Shown piece by piece: positions 8,352 through 18,678 of a DNA stretch of 45,574 nt. Under the pieces are notes generated by a model. That model was not told where the DNA came from. It saw nothing but the letters and a program-made list of their open reading frames with translations, and made no database searches. This stretch comes from an uncultured Novosphingobium sp. (GTDB lineage Bacteria > Pseudomonadota > Alphaproteobacteria > Sphingomonadales > Sphingomonadaceae). A program made the position numbers and the translations under genes. Location: assembly GCA_937864195.1 (NCBI GenBank), contig CALMJG010000028.1:1-45574 (forward strand). Reading direction: 5' to 3'. Every line of letters begins with the position of its first letter. Position 1 is the first letter of the stretch.

Positions 8352-9425
8352 ATGCTGTACCTGATCGCGCAGTATCTGCAATTCGAGGGGCTCGCGAACC
8401 TCATTCGCTACCAGAGCTTCCGCGCGGGCGCCGCGCTGATGACCGCGCTGATCATCGGCCTGGTGATCGGCCCGCGCTTCATCAACATGCTGCGCCTGCG
8501 CCAGGGCAAGGGCCAGCCGATTCGCGAGGACGGCCCGCAAACCCATTTCGCCAAGCGCGGCACGCCGACCATGGGCGGGCTGATGATCCTGATCGCGCTC
8601 GTGATCTCGATGCTGCTGTGGATGGACCTGTCCAGTCCGCTGGTTTGGGCCTGCCTGGCAGTGACCGGCGGATTCGGGCTGATCGGGTTCCTTGACGATT
8701 ACGACAAGGTCAAGAAGCGCAGCACTGCCGGGGTTTCCGGGCGGGTGCGGCTGCTGATGGAATTCGCCGTGGCGGGGGTCGCCGCGTGGATCATCGTCGG
8801 GCAGGTCGGCTCGACCGATGTCTACGTGCCGTTCTTCAGCGACCGGGTGATCCCGCTGGGGCCATTCTATTACCTGTTCGCCGCTCTGGTCATGGTTGGC
8901 GCGGGCAATGCCGTGAACCTCACCGACGGGCTGGACGGCCTCGCGACCATGCCGGTGGTGATCGCGGCGGGGACATTCGCGATCATCGCCTATCTGGCGG
9001 GCCGCGCCGACTTTTCCGCCTATCTCGGCATTCCGCACGTGCCGCGCGCGGGTGAACTGGCGATCCTGTGCGCGGGGATCATGGGCGCCTGCCTCGCCTT
9101 CCTGTGGTTCAACGCGCCGCCTGCCGCCGTGTTCATGGGCGATACGGGCAGCCTTGCCCTGGGCGGAGCGCTGGGCGCGATCGCCGTCGCCGCGCATCAC
9201 GAGATCGTGCTGGCGATCGTCGGCGGGCTGTTCGTGGCCGAGGCGCTGTCGGTGATCATCCAGGTCGCGGTCTACAAGCGCACGGGCAAACGGGTGTTCA
9301 AGATGGCCCCGATCCACCACCATTTCGAACAGCTCGGCTGGAAGGAATCGACCGTGGTCGTGCGCTTCTGGATCGTGGCGATCATCCTGGCGATGATCGG
9401 CCTGTCGACGCTGAAGCTGCGATGA
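8352..9425 (+). CDS. mraY: Phospho-MurNAc-pentapeptide transferase MraY
   Basis: MraY moves phospho-MurNAc-pentapeptide onto undecaprenyl phosphate at the inner membrane, giving lipid I. The 357-residue protein is polytopic, with about ten hydrophobic segments. Conserved catalytic or Mg-binding stretches are visible: [10 protein letters not shown] starting at residue 115, [21 protein letters not shown], and the triple histidine at 322-324 in [12 protein letters not shown]. Length is standard. The ATG follows the murF stop by 8 bp, and the stop overlaps murD by 4 bp. Confidence 0.97.
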   Translation: MLYLIAQYLQFEGLANLIRYQSFRAGAALMTALIIGLVIGPRFINMLRLRQGKGQPIREDGPQTHFAKRGTPTMGGLMILIALVISMLLWMDLSSPLVWACLAVTGGFGLIGFLDDYDKVKKRSTAGVSGRVRLLMEFAVAGVAAWIIVGQVGSTDVYVPFFSDRVIPLGPFYYLFAALVMVGAGNAVNLTDGLDGLATMPVVIAAGTFAIIAYLAGRADFSAYLGIPHVPRAGELAILCAGIMGACLAFLWFNAPPAAVFMGDTGSLALGGALGAIAVAAHHEIVLAIVGGLFVAEALSVIIQVAVYKRTGKRVFKMAPIHHHFEQLGWKESTVVVRFWIVAIILAMIGLSTLKLR

Positions 9426-10765
9426 TCACTACCCCCGCCTTTGCCGGAAAGCGCTTTGCGGTCCTCGGTCTCGCCCGTTCGGGGCTGACCGCGGTCGAAA
9501 GCCTGCTGGCGGGCGGGGCGCAGGTCACTGCCTGGGACAACCGCGAGGAACCGCGCCGCGCGCTCGAAGGCAGGGTGGATCTGGCCGATCCGCTGGCGAT
9601 CGACCTGGCGGGCTTTGCGGGCGTCGTCGTCTCCCCGGGCGTGCCGCTCAATACCCATCCGATTGCCGCTCACGCCGCTGCGGCGGGGGTGCCGGTGATC
9701 GGCGACATCGAACTGTTCGCCCAGGCGAGAGCGCACCTGCCCGCGCACCGGGTGGTGGGCATCACCGGGACCAACGGCAAGTCGACCACCACCGCGCTGG
9801 TCCACCACCTGCTGCAATCCGCCGCGCTGCCGGTGCGGATGGGCGGCAATATCGGCCTGCCGATCCTGGGGCAGAACCCGCTCGATCCCGGCGGAGTCTA
9901 TGTCCTGGAGCTGTCCAGCTACCAGATCGACCTGACCCACAGCCTTGAGTGCGAGGTTGCGGTGCTGCTCAACATCACCCCCGACCACCTCGACCGCTAT
10001 GACGGGTTCGAGGGTTACTGCGCATCCAAGGCGCGGCTGTTCGCGATGCAGCGCGCCGATCAGGTCGCCGTGTTCGGCACGGGCGAGCCGGAGACGGTCG
10101 CCATTGCGGAGCGCGAGCGGGCGCGCCGGGCGGAAGGCAAGGCGCTCAGCGTCGATGGCGCCGATCTCGCCGCGCTCCAGCCGGGCTGGCCCTCGCTGCA
10201 GGGGCCGCACAACCTCCAGAACGCGGCTGTCGCGGTGGCCGTTGCCGAGGCATTGGGGCTGACCCGCGCCCAGTGGGCACCCGCCATGGCAACCTTCCGC
10301 GGCCTGCCCCACCGGATGGAGCGCGTGGCCGAGGCGAACGGCGTGCTGTTCATAAACGACAGCAAGGCGACCAATCCGGCCTCCACCGCGCCCGCGCTGG
10401 CCGCCTTTCCCCCTGCGCCGGAGCGGCGGATCCACTGGATCCTTGGCGGCCTGCCCAAGGGCGATGATCTGGATGAATGCGCGCCCTCGTTCGGCAATGT
10501 CGCGCGCGCCTATGTCATCGGCGAGGCCGGCCCGCGCTTTGCCGAACTGCTGGGGCCGTACATGCCCGTCGTGCGCAGCGAGATGCTGTGCGAAGCCGTG
10601 CGCGATGCGATTGCGGCGGCCCGGCCCGGCGACGTGGTGCTGCTGTCACCGGCCTGCGCCAGCTTCGACCAGTTCCGGGACTACGAGGCGCGGGGCGACA
10701 GCTTCCGCCAGATCGTTCAGGCCCTGCTGGAAGGCGATCCGGCGGGCGGCGGAGGTCCGTGCTGA
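9422..10765 (+). CDS. murD: UDP-MurNAc-L-alanine-D-glutamate ligase MurD
   Basis: MurD adds D-glutamate to UDP-MurNAc-L-Ala with ATP. The 447-residue product begins with the Rossmann-like motif [14 protein letters not shown], has the ATP loop GTNGKST (residues 116-122), [10 protein letters not shown] and the [11 protein letters not shown] segment, all typical of MurD. ATG 9422 overlaps the mraY stop (ATGA). The frame remains open upstream inside mraY, but that part is not MurD-like. The stop shares a single base with the ftsW start. The glutamate racemase that would feed this step is not in the window. Confidence 0.96.
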   Translation: MITTPAFAGKRFAVLGLARSGLTAVESLLAGGAQVTAWDNREEPRRALEGRVDLADPLAIDLAGFAGVVVSPGVPLNTHPIAAHAAAAGVPVIGDIELFAQARAHLPAHRVVGITGTNGKSTTTALVHHLLQSAALPVRMGGNIGLPILGQNPLDPGGVYVLELSSYQIDLTHSLECEVAVLLNITPDHLDRYDGFEGYCASKARLFAMQRADQVAVFGTGEPETVAIAERERARRAEGKALSVDGADLAALQPGWPSLQGPHNLQNAAVAVAVAEALGLTRAQWAPAMATFRGLPHRMERVAEANGVLFINDSKATNPASTAPALAAFPPAPERRIHWILGGLPKGDDLDECAPSFGNVARAYVIGEAGPRFAELLGPYMPVVRSEMLCEAVRDAIAAARPGDVVLLSPACASFDQFRDYEARGDSFRQIVQALLEGDPAGGGGPC

Positions 10766-11982
10766 TGGCCACCGTTCCGCCCTTCGTGCCCCATTCCGGC
10801 CAGACCGCCGCCGCTTCCGGCCCGCGCTACAAGCGCACCCGGCGCGGCGACTTTGCGATCTGGTGGCGCGAGATCGACCGGGTGCTGCTGGGGCTGGTGC
10901 TGACGCTGATGGCGATTGGCACCCTGGCCGTGGCCGCGGCCTCACCCGCCAGTGCGCGGCGCCTTTCGACCTCGGCCGTGCGGCTGGATGACCTGCACTT
11001 CTTCTATATCCACCTGCGCTGGCAGTTCCTGGGGCTGGTCGCGCTGATCGGTGCCTCCATGCTGCCGCGCGATCTGGCGCGGCGGCTGGGGATCGTGCTG
11101 GGCTTTGCCATGCTGGTCGGGCTGATGCTGGTCCCGGTGGTCGGCACCACGGTCAACGGTGCGCGGCGCTGGCTGAACCTTGGCATTTCGCTGCAACCGT
11201 CCGAATTCCTGAAGCCCGCCTTCGCGATCATGGTCGCCTGGATCCTCAGCTGGCGGGCGCGCGATCCGAACCTGCCGGTGATCGAGCTGTCGACCGGACT
11301 GATGGGCCTGATCGCACTGCTGCTGATGGCCCAGCCGGACTTCGGCTCGACGATGCTGTTCGTGGGCGTGTGGTTCGTGATGGTGCTGATGTCGGGCATC
11401 TCGCTCAAGAGGATCGGCCTGGCGGGGGCAGCCGGGCTCGGCGCGGTGGTTGCGGCCTATCTGTTCTATGACAACGCCCGCCACCGGATCGACGCCTTCC
11501 TGGGCGGCGGCACTGCCTTCGACCAGGTCGACCTTGCCAGCCGCACGCTGCTGTCGGGCGGCTGGACCGGTTCGGGCCTGTGGCTGGGTACGCGCAAGCT
11601 TGGCCTGCCCGAGGCCCATACCGACTACATCTTCTCGGTCATCGGCGAGGAGTTCGGCCTGCTGGTCTGCGCACTGATCGTGATCCTGTACCTTGCGCTG
11701 GTGGTGCGGGTTCTGGTCCGCCTGCTGGATGAGGAAGACCTGTTCACCACGCTTGCCGCTGCCGGGCTGGCCGCGCAGCTGGGCGGGCAGGCCTTCATCA
11801 ACATCCTCGTCAATCTGCAACTCTTCCCGTCGAAGGGCATGACCCTGCCGCTGATTTCCTACGGTGGTTCGTCCACCATCGCGCTGTGCCTGGGGGTGGG
11901 CTTCCTGATCGCCATCACCCGGCGCAATCCGTTTATCCGCCGCGAGCCGTTCTCGCTGGAAAAGTTGGGGCTGGGCAAATGA
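10765..11982 (+). CDS. ftsW: Septal peptidoglycan glycosyltransferase FtsW (SEDS family)
   Basis: FtsW is the SEDS-family polymerase that, with FtsI, builds septal glycan strands from lipid II. The 405-residue protein has about ten membrane helices. Typical SEDS stretches are NGARRWLNLGISLQPSEFLK, MAQPDFGSTML, and near the C-terminus FPSKGMTLPLISYGGSS. The ATG at 10765 has a good Shine-Dalgarno, GGAGGT at 10751-10756, 8 bp away, and it overlaps the murD stop by one base (TGATG). A GTG at 10759 is a weaker alternative. The stop overlaps murG by 4 bp. Confidence 0.96.
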   Translation: MATVPPFVPHSGQTAAASGPRYKRTRRGDFAIWWREIDRVLLGLVLTLMAIGTLAVAAASPASARRLSTSAVRLDDLHFFYIHLRWQFLGLVALIGASMLPRDLARRLGIVLGFAMLVGLMLVPVVGTTVNGARRWLNLGISLQPSEFLKPAFAIMVAWILSWRARDPNLPVIELSTGLMGLIALLLMAQPDFGSTMLFVGVWFVMVLMSGISLKRIGLAGAAGLGAVVAAYLFYDNARHRIDAFLGGGTAFDQVDLASRTLLSGGWTGSGLWLGTRKLGLPEAHTDYIFSVIGEEFGLLVCALIVILYLALVVRVLVRLLDEEDLFTTLAAAGLAAQLGGQAFINILVNLQLFPSKGMTLPLISYGGSSTIALCLGVGFLIAITRRNPFIRREPFSLEKLGLGK

Positions 11983-13142
11983 GCGCGGTCAGCCGTCACT
12001 ACGTCCTCGCCGCCGGGGGCACGGGCGGGCACCTGATCCCGGCCTTTGCGCTGGCGGTGGAACTGGAGCGGCGCGGCCACCATGTCGCGCTGATCACTGA
12101 CGAGCGCGGCGCCAGGCTGCCGGGCAAGCCCCATTCGCTGGTCGCCCATATCCTGCCCGCCGGGCGGCTGGGCAAGAACCCGCTGCACTGGCCCAAGGGC
12201 GTTGAGGCAATCCTGGAAGGACGGCGCATGGCGCTGCGCCTGTTCGAAAGCTTCCAGCCTTCCGCCGTGGTCGGCTTTGGCGGCTATCCGGCCTTCCCCG
12301 CGCTGTGGGCCGCGACCAGCGCCGGCGTGCCGAGCGTGATCCATGAGCAGAACGCCGTGCTGGGCAGGGTCAACCGCCTGCTCGCGGGCCGGGTGGATGC
12401 GATCGCCACCTCCTACCGCGACGTCGCGCGGCTGAAGCCGAAGCATCTGGGCAAGGTGCACGTAGTCGGCAATCCGGTGCGCGATGCCGTGCTGGCGCTG
12501 CGCGACCAGCCGTTCCCTGCCTTTGGCCCCGACGGACTGCTGCGCGTGCTGGTCACGGGCGGCAGCCAGGGCGCCTCGGTCCTGTCCGATGTCGTCCCCG
12601 ATGGCCTCGCCATGCTGCCCCCCGCGCTGCGCGGGCGCCTGCAGGTGACCCAGCAGTGCCGCCCGGAGGATATCGAGGCAGTGCGTGCACGTTATGCCAG
12701 CCACGACATCCCGGCAGAACTCGCCACCTATTTCGAGAACATGGCCGAGCGGCTGGCCGACGCGCACCTGTTCATCGGCCGCGCGGGCGCCTCGACCATT
12801 GCCGAACTGACCGCCGTGGGCCGCCCGGCAATCCTGGTGCCGCTGCCGATCGCCACCGACGATCACCAGGCCGCCAACACGCGTGAGATCTGCGCGGCGG
12901 GCGGTGCGCGGATGATCCGGCAGGACCGTTTCACCTCCGCCGAACTCGCGAAGCAGATCCAGGCCATCGCGCAGAGCCCGGAAACCCTGGCCAATGCCGC
13001 CCACGCGGCATGGAATTGCGGCTATCCCAAGGCGCTTGGCGACCTGGCTGACCTGGTCGAAAGCTTTGGCGGCGCGCCGCTGATGGACGTAATCCAGGTT
13101 GCGCGCGGCGGCGCGGCGGCCGGGCAGGAGGCAGTGGCGTGA
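11979..13142 (+). CDS. murG: Lipid II synthase MurG (UDP-GlcNAc transferase)
   Basis: MurG transfers GlcNAc from UDP-GlcNAc to lipid I on the cytoplasmic face of the inner membrane, giving lipid II. The 387-residue GT-B protein opens with [12 protein letters not shown] (residues 11-22), and also shows [28 protein letters not shown] and the C-terminal nucleotide-sugar site [20 protein letters not shown] 11979 overlaps the ftsW stop, and the GTG of murC overlaps its own stop; both overlaps are 4 bp. Confidence 0.96.
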   Translation: MSAVSRHYVLAAGGTGGHLIPAFALAVELERRGHHVALITDERGARLPGKPHSLVAHILPAGRLGKNPLHWPKGVEAILEGRRMALRLFESFQPSAVVGFGGYPAFPALWAATSAGVPSVIHEQNAVLGRVNRLLAGRVDAIATSYRDVARLKPKHLGKVHVVGNPVRDAVLALRDQPFPAFGPDGLLRVLVTGGSQGASVLSDVVPDGLAMLPPALRGRLQVTQQCRPEDIEAVRARYASHDIPAELATYFENMAERLADAHLFIGRAGASTIAELTAVGRPAILVPLPIATDDHQAANTREICAAGGARMIRQDRFTSAELAKQIQAIAQSPETLANAAHAAWNCGYPKALGDLADLVESFGGAPLMDVIQVARGGAAAGQEAVA

Positions 13143-14551
13143 AGGGCGTAGGCACCGATATCGGCACGATCCACTTCGTCGGCATCGGCGGGATCGGCAT
13201 GTCCGGCATTGCCGAGGTGATGCACAACCTTGGCTACATGGTGCAGGGCAGCGACATTGCCGAGGGCTATGTCGTTGAAGGTCTGCGCAAGCGCGGGATC
13301 AAGGTGATGATCGGCCATGCCGCCGAAAATCTGGGCGAAGCGGCCGTGGTCGTCACTTCCACCGCCGTGAAGCGCGACAATCCGGAAGTTGCCGCCGCGC
13401 TTGAAAACCGCATCCCGGTGGTCCGCCGCGCGGAAATGCTGGCCGAACTGATGCGTCTGAAGCGCACGGTCGCGGTGGCGGGCACTCACGGCAAGACCAC
13501 GACCACGAGCATGGTGGCCGCCCTGCTGGATGCGGGCGGTGTGGACCCCACCGTGATCAACGGCGGGATCATCAATTCCTACGGCTCCAACGCCCGCCTT
13601 GGCGCGAGCGAGTGGATGGTGGTCGAGGCGGACGAGAGCGACGGTTCGTTCCTGCGGCTCGACGGGACCATCGCGGTGGTCACCAACATCGATCCCGAAC
13701 ACCTCGACCACTACGGCAGCTTCGATGCGGTGAAGGACGCCTTCGTCGAATTCATCGAGAACGTGCCGTTCTATGGCTGCGCGGTGCTGTGCATCGATCA
13801 TCCCGAAGTCCAGGCCGTGATCCCCAAGGTCCGTGATCGCCGCGTCGTGACATACGGCTTCTCCGCCCAGGCCGACGTGCGCGGCGAGAACGTGCGGCCC
13901 TATCCCGGCGGCAACCGGTTCGATGCCGTGCTGCGCCAGCGCGACGGCAGCTTCCGCCGGATCGAGGGGATCGACCTGCCGATGCCGGGCCGCCACAACG
14001 TCCAGAACGCGCTCGCCGCGGTCGGCGTGGCGGTGGAGATGGGCTGCGCGGACAGCGTGATCCAGTCCGGCTTTGCCAAGTTCACGGGCGTCAAGCGCCG
14101 CTTCACCAAGGTCGGCGAGGTAGACGGCGTGACGGTGATCGACGACTACGGCCACCACCCGGTCGAAATCCGCGCCGTGCTGGCCGCCGCGCGCGAGGGC
14201 GTGGGCACGGGGCGCGTGATCGCCGTGGTCCAGCCGCACCGCTACACCCGCCTGCGCGATCACCTCGACGAGTTTTCCGCCGCCTTCAACGATGCCGACA
14301 TGGTCTATGCCGCCCCCGTCTATGCCGCGGGCGAGCAGCCGATCGAGGGCGTGACGTCCGACGCGATGGTGGCGGGCATGAAGGCGCGGGGGCACCGTTC
14401 GGCGCAGGTCATCGCCGGGCCGGATGCGCTGGCCGATGCCCTGGCAACAGTGGCGCAGCCGGGCGACATGGTCGTCTGCCTTGGCGCGGGCGACATCACC
14501 AAGTGGGCGGCGGGCCTTGCCGACGCGATCCGGGCACGGAGGGGCGGGTGA
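13139..14551 (+). CDS. murC: UDP-MurNAc-L-alanine ligase MurC
   Basis: MurC starts the peptide stem by adding L-alanine to UDP-MurNAc with ATP. The 470-residue product has the N-terminal Rossmann motif [10 protein letters not shown] (residues 14-23), the ATP loop GTHGKTTT (115-122) with the HGKTTT variant diagnostic for Mur[11 protein letters not shown], and [13 protein letters not shown] 13139 overlaps the murG stop (GTGA). The alternative Mpl recycling ligase is unlikely because of the place between murG and murB. The stop overlaps murB by 4 bp. Confidence 0.96.
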   Translation: MKGVGTDIGTIHFVGIGGIGMSGIAEVMHNLGYMVQGSDIAEGYVVEGLRKRGIKVMIGHAAENLGEAAVVVTSTAVKRDNPEVAAALENRIPVVRRAEMLAELMRLKRTVAVAGTHGKTTTTSMVAALLDAGGVDPTVINGGIINSYGSNARLGASEWMVVEADESDGSFLRLDGTIAVVTNIDPEHLDHYGSFDAVKDAFVEFIENVPFYGCAVLCIDHPEVQAVIPKVRDRRVVTYGFSAQADVRGENVRPYPGGNRFDAVLRQRDGSFRRIEGIDLPMPGRHNVQNALAAVGVAVEMGCADSVIQSGFAKFTGVKRRFTKVGEVDGVTVIDDYGHHPVEIRAVLAAAREGVGTGRVIAVVQPHRYTRLRDHLDEFSAAFNDADMVYAAPVYAAGEQPIEGVTSDAMVAGMKARGHRSAQVIAGPDALADALATVAQPGDMVVCLGAGDITKWAAGLADAIRARRGG

Positions 14552-15477
14552 GCCTTGCCGAGCTTCCCAAGGTCCGGGGCAAGCTGACCCCCAACGCCCC
14601 GCTGGCCCCGCTGGTCTGGTTCAAGTCCGGCGGCATGGCGGAATGGCTGTTCGAGCCTGCCGACCTTGCGGATCTCCAGCAGTTCCTGGGCGAGCTTGAT
14701 CCCGTCGTGCCGGTCATGGCGCTGGGGCTTGGCTCCAACCTGATCGTGCGCGATGGCGGCGTTCCGGGCGTGGTGGTGCGGCTGGGCAAGGCGTTTGCAA
14801 AGGTTGCGAAAAGCGCTGAACTGACGCTGGATTGCGGGGCAGGAGCCTCGGGCATTCTTGTGTCCTCGACCGCGCGCGATGCCGGGATCGCGGGGCTGGA
14901 ATTCCTGCGCTCGATCCCTGGCACGGTCGGCGGCTTCGTGCGAATGAACGGCGGGGCCTATGGCGGCGAGGTGAAGGACATTCTCGTCGATTGCGACGTG
15001 GTGCTCCGCGATGGTTCGCTGCAAACCCTGCCGGTCACCGATCTGCACTATACCTATCGCCATTCCGACCTGCCGGACGGCGCGATCGTCGTTGCCGCGC
15101 GGTTCAAGGGGCGTCCTGGCGAACCTGCGGCGATCCAGGCCGAGATGGACCGGATCGCCGCCAGCCGCGAGGCAAGCCAGCCCCTGCGCAGCAAGACCGG
15201 CGGATCGACCTTCAAGAACCCGCAAGGCCACAAGGCCTGGCAGCTCGTTGATGAAGCCGGGTGCCGGGGCCTGACCCTGGGCGGGGCGCAGGTCAGCGAA
15301 AAGCACACCAACTTCCTGCTCAACACCGGCAACGCGACCAGCACCGAGATCGAGGCGCTGGGCGAGGAAGTGCGGCGGCGGGTCAGGGACAAGTCGGGCG
15401 TCGAGCTCGAGTGGGAAATTCAGCGCGTTGGCACCCGTGTCAAAGCGCCAGACGAAGAAGGTGTAGGTAACAAGTGA
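14548..15477 (+). CDS. murB: UDP-N-acetylenolpyruvoylglucosamine reductase MurB
   Basis: MurB is an FAD enzyme that reduces the enolpyruvyl group with NADPH, giving UDP-MurNAc, the substrate of MurC. The 309-residue protein has [20 protein letters not shown] (FAD domain), [27 protein letters not shown], and GGSTFKNP, where the serine is the expected proton donor. A GTG at 14548 is the best start, because it overlaps the murC stop and has a GGAGGGG-type site just upstream; the open frame 45 bp further upstream reads into murC. The stop overlaps ddl by 4 bp. Confidence 0.95.
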   Translation: MSLAELPKVRGKLTPNAPLAPLVWFKSGGMAEWLFEPADLADLQQFLGELDPVVPVMALGLGSNLIVRDGGVPGVVVRLGKAFAKVAKSAELTLDCGAGASGILVSSTARDAGIAGLEFLRSIPGTVGGFVRMNGGAYGGEVKDILVDCDVVLRDGSLQTLPVTDLHYTYRHSDLPDGAIVVAARFKGRPGEPAAIQAEMDRIAASREASQPLRSKTGGSTFKNPQGHKAWQLVDEAGCRGLTLGGAQVSEKHTNFLLNTGNATSTEIEALGEEVRRRVRDKSGVELEWEIQRVGTRVKAPDEEGVGNK

Positions 15478-16418
15478 GCCTTCCGAAGCTTCATGTCGCG
15501 GTGCTGATGGGCGGCTGGTCGAACGAACGGCCGGTTTCGCTGATGAGCGGCGAGGGCGTTGCAACGGCGCTGGCGGAGCGCGGCCACCGCGTGACCCGGA
15601 TCGACATGGACCGCGACGTTGCCGCACGGCTGGCCGAGGCCGCGCCGGACGTGGTGTTCAACGCGCTTCACGGCACCCCCGGCGAGGACGGGACCGTGCA
15701 GGGTATGATGGACCTGATGGGCCTGACCTATACCCATTCCGGCATGGTCACCTCGGTCATCGCGATCGACAAGGAACTGACCAAGCAGGCGCTGGTGCCG
15801 CACGGCATCCCGATGCCTGGCGGACGGATCGTCGAAACGCGCGAGATCTTCGAGCGCGATCCTCTGGCCCGCCCCTATGTGCTCAAGCCCGTCAACGAAG
15901 GCTCCTCGGTGGGCGTAGCGATCGTCACCGACGAGGGCAATTACGGCAATCCGATCAGCCGCGATGCCAAGGGGCCGTGGCAGGAATTCGACCGTCTGCT
16001 GGCCGAACCGTTCATTCGCGGGCGCGAACTCACCACCGCCGTGCTGGGCGACCGCGCGCTGATGGTCACCGAATTGAAGCCCAAGTCCGGCTTCTACGAT
16101 TTCGACGCGAAGTACACCGAAGGCATGACCGAGCACGTCTGCCCGGCCGATCTGCCTGAGGACATCACCCAGGCCTGTCTCGACATCGCCCTGCGCGCCC
16201 ACAGGCTGCTCGGCTGCAAGGGGTGCAGCCGCACAGACTTCCGCTGGGATGACGAGCGCGGGGTGGAGGGTCTGTTCGTGCTGGAAACCAACACCCAGCC
16301 CGGCATGACCCCGCTCAGCCTGGTGCCCGAACAGGCTGCGAAGCTTGGCATTTCCTACGGCGAACTGGTCGAGATCATCATCGCCGATGCGCTGGCCGAA
16401 AAGGGGAAACCGGCATGA
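15474..16418 (+). CDS. ddl: D-alanine-D-alanine ligase
   Basis: Ddl makes the D-Ala-D-Ala dipeptide used by MurF, with ATP, in the cytoplasm. The 314-residue ATP-grasp protein shows VLMGGWSNERPVSLMSG at the N-terminus, FNALHGTPGEDGTVQGMMDL, KPVNEGSSVGVAIV for ATP binding, and the C-terminal metal site LETNTQPGMTPLSLVPEQA. The GTG start overlaps the murB stop (GTGA). Its length and lack of inserts match the DdlB type usual in dcw clusters. The stop overlaps ftsQ by 4 bp. Confidence 0.96.
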   Translation: MSLPKLHVAVLMGGWSNERPVSLMSGEGVATALAERGHRVTRIDMDRDVAARLAEAAPDVVFNALHGTPGEDGTVQGMMDLMGLTYTHSGMVTSVIAIDKELTKQALVPHGIPMPGGRIVETREIFERDPLARPYVLKPVNEGSSVGVAIVTDEGNYGNPISRDAKGPWQEFDRLLAEPFIRGRELTTAVLGDRALMVTELKPKSGFYDFDAKYTEGMTEHVCPADLPEDITQACLDIALRAHRLLGCKGCSRTDFRWDDERGVEGLFVLETNTQPGMTPLSLVPEQAAKLGISYGELVEIIIADALAEKGKPA

Positions 16419-17395
16419 GCCAGAAGGTCAAGCGCGGCGGCAAGAGCGCGCGCAAGGTCGCGGCGGCCCAGGGCAAGGCGCGGCAGGTCCGCGCCGCGAA
16501 GCAGCGCACCGGCACGGCCCTCGATGCAGCGATGAGCTGGCTTCCGTTCAGCGAAGAGCAGCTCCAACGCGGGTTCCTTGCCGTGATCCTGGGGGCGGCG
16601 GTGGCGCTGGCCTGGATCGTGGCGAGCTTCGCCGGGGTTCCAGCCATGGCCAGCCAGCAACTGAGCGCAGTTGCCGCCGATGCCGGGTTCGAAGTGCGCC
16701 GTGTGGAAGTGCGCGGGGTAAAGCAGCTCAACGAGCTCAAGGTCTATGAACGCGCTCTGGCCGAACGCGACCGGGCGATGCCGCTGGTCGACGTGGAGGC
16801 GCTGCGCGGGCGGCTGATGGAGCTGTCCTGGGTCGCGGACGCGCGCGTTTCTCGCCAGATGCCCGACACGCTGGTGATCGACATCGTCGAGCGCAAGGCC
16901 GTCGCCGTGCTGCGCAAGGCCGACCGGCTGGTGCTGATCGACGCCGAAGGGCACGAGCTTGAGACTGTCTCGGCGGAACGCGCCAAGGGCAAGCTGGTGA
17001 TCGGCGGTTCTGGTGCCGGCAAGCAGATCAAGGCGCTTGCCGCGCTGCTCGATGCCGCCCCGGCGCTCAAGCCCCAGGTGCGCGAGGCGGCGTGGGTGGG
17101 CAATCGGCGCTGGAACCTGACGTTCAAGACCGCCCAGGTGCTTGCCCTGCCCGAAGGCGAGGAGCAGTCGCGCAAGGCGCTGGTCAAGTTCGCGGCGATG
17201 GACGGCAGCAACCGCCTGCTCGGCGGCAAGGCCATCGCCTTCGACATGCGAGCCAGCGAGCGGCTCTACATTCGCATGCCCAGCCGCGTCGACCAGCCCC
17301 GGACGGAAGGAGCGGCGGCGCCTGCCACGAAGGTTGCCGAAGCCGGTACGCCAGCGGCGGCCAAGCCGACCCCGGCCAAGCAGGAGAACAACTGA
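16415..17395 (+). CDS. ftsQ: Cell division protein FtsQ
   Basis: FtsQ is a bitopic divisome scaffold that recruits FtsL-FtsB. The 326-residue product has a long, very basic cytoplasmic N-terminus (residues 1-45, rich in Lys and Arg), one membrane helix around residues 52-75 (AVILGAAVALAWIVASFAGV) and a periplasmic POTRA domain beginning FEVRRVEVRGVKQLNELKVY. The C-terminal 40 residues are an Ala/Pro/Lys-rich tail (TPAAAKPTPAKQENN). It starts at the ATG overlapping ddl and ends one base into the ftsA start. Sequence, topology and synteny agree. Confidence 0.93.
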   Translation: MSQKVKRGGKSARKVAAAQGKARQVRAAKQRTGTALDAAMSWLPFSEEQLQRGFLAVILGAAVALAWIVASFAGVPAMASQQLSAVAADAGFEVRRVEVRGVKQLNELKVYERALAERDRAMPLVDVEALRGRLMELSWVADARVSRQMPDTLVIDIVERKAVAVLRKADRLVLIDAEGHELETVSAERAKGKLVIGGSGAGKQIKALAALLDAAPALKPQVREAAWVGNRRWNLTFKTAQVLALPEGEEQSRKALVKFAAMDGSNRLLGGKAIAFDMRASERLYIRMPSRVDQPRTEGAAAPATKVAEAGTPAAAKPTPAKQENN

Positions 17396-18678
17396 TGGCG
17401 CCTCCGCCCCGCATCTCCCGCGTGTTCGGCGCGGTCAACCTTGGCTCCTTCCGCATTTCGGCGATGATCGCCGGCCTGACGGAAACCGGGGAAATGGTCG
17501 TGCTCGGCTCCAGCCACCGCGCCGCGCAGGGGATCAAGCGCGGTTATGTCACCGATATGCAGGCCGCCACCTATGCCGTGCGCGACGCGGTCGAGCGGGC
17601 GGAGAAGATGGCCAACACCTCGATCTCCAGCGTCTGGATCGGCTGCTCGGGCGCGGGACTTGCCAGCCAGGTCGCGCAGGTTGAGGTCGACGTCGGCGGG
17701 CGGCGCATCGAAGCCGAGGATATCGAGCATCTGCTGGTTTCCGCGCGTGACGTCATCCAGCCTGACGGACGGATGGTGCTGCACGCCCAGCCCGCGCACT
17801 ATATGCTCGACGGGGCGGACGGGGTGGCCGATCCCAAGGGGCTCCACGCCGAACGGCTGGGCGTCGATATCCACGTCATGCTGGCCGATGGCGCCCCGGT
17901 GCGCAACATCACCGAGGCTGTCCAGAACGCGCACCTCCAGGTCGAGGCGGTGGTCGGCTCGCCCGTCGCGGCGGGCCATGCCTGCCTGACTGCCGAAGAG
18001 CGCGAACTGGGCGTCGCGCTGGTCGAGTTCGGCGGCGAGGTGACCAATGTGTCGGTCTACGCGGCGGGTATGCTGCTGGGCCTGGCGACGATCCCGATGG
18101 GGTCGGGCGACATTACCGACGCGATCGCCAGCGCCTTCGGCATTCGCCGCTTCCAGGCCGAACGGTTGAAGTGCGTGCATGGCTCGGCGATTCCCAGCCC
18201 CGCCGACCACCGCGAGATGATCCCGGTCAACGCCCCCGGCGAGGAGGCGACCGGCCCGCTGGCGCGGCATGCCGATGACAAGAACCGCATTCCCCGCGCC
18301 GAACTGGTCTCGGTCATCACGCTGCAACTGGGGCGCCTGATGGAAGAGGTCGGCAAGGCGCTCAAGGGCCTGGGCTTCACCGGGCAGCGCGGTCAGCAGG
18401 TGGTGCTGACGGGCGGCGGCGCCGAGCTGGCAGGCCTCGCTGATTTTGCCCAGTCGGCCCTGGGCAAACCGGTGCGTGTGGGCAAGGTGCAGCACCTCAA
18501 GGGCCTGCCCGAGGCGCACGCGACGCCGGGCTTCGCCACGCTGGCGGGGCTGGTGCTCTATGCGGCGGCTGACCCGATCGACATTCGCACCATCGGGCCG
18601 CGTTATACGCCGACCTTCAATTACAAGGGGCTTGCCGTGGTCAGCCGGGTCTACCGGGCGCTGCGCGAGTACTTCTGA
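17395..18678 (+). CDS. ftsA: Cell division protein FtsA
   Basis: FtsA is the actin-like protein that tethers FtsZ filaments to the membrane and signals to the divisome. The 427-residue protein has the FtsA fold, with DMQAATYAVRDAVERAE in the early subdomain, ALVEFGGEVTNVSVY as phosphate-2 region, and VVLTGGGAELAGLADFA as the adenosine motif. The C-terminus VSRVYRALREYF looks like the amphipathic membrane-targeting helix. The phosphate-1 motif reads NLGS (AVNLGSFRI), with asparagine where actin-like ATPases usually have an acidic residue. AGGAG at 17382-17386 lies 8 bp before the ATG, which shares one base with the ftsQ stop. Confidence 0.95.
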   Translation: MAPPPRISRVFGAVNLGSFRISAMIAGLTETGEMVVLGSSHRAAQGIKRGYVTDMQAATYAVRDAVERAEKMANTSISSVWIGCSGAGLASQVAQVEVDVGGRRIEAEDIEHLLVSARDVIQPDGRMVLHAQPAHYMLDGADGVADPKGLHAERLGVDIHVMLADGAPVRNITEAVQNAHLQVEAVVGSPVAAGHACLTAEERELGVALVEFGGEVTNVSVYAAGMLLGLATIPMGSGDITDAIASAFGIRRFQAERLKCVHGSAIPSPADHREMIPVNAPGEEATGPLARHADDKNRIPRAELVSVITLQLGRLMEEVGKALKGLGFTGQRGQQVVLTGGGAELAGLADFAQSALGKPVRVGKVQHLKGLPEAHATPGFATLAGLVLYAAADPIDIRTIGPRYTPTFNYKGLAVVSRVYRALREYF

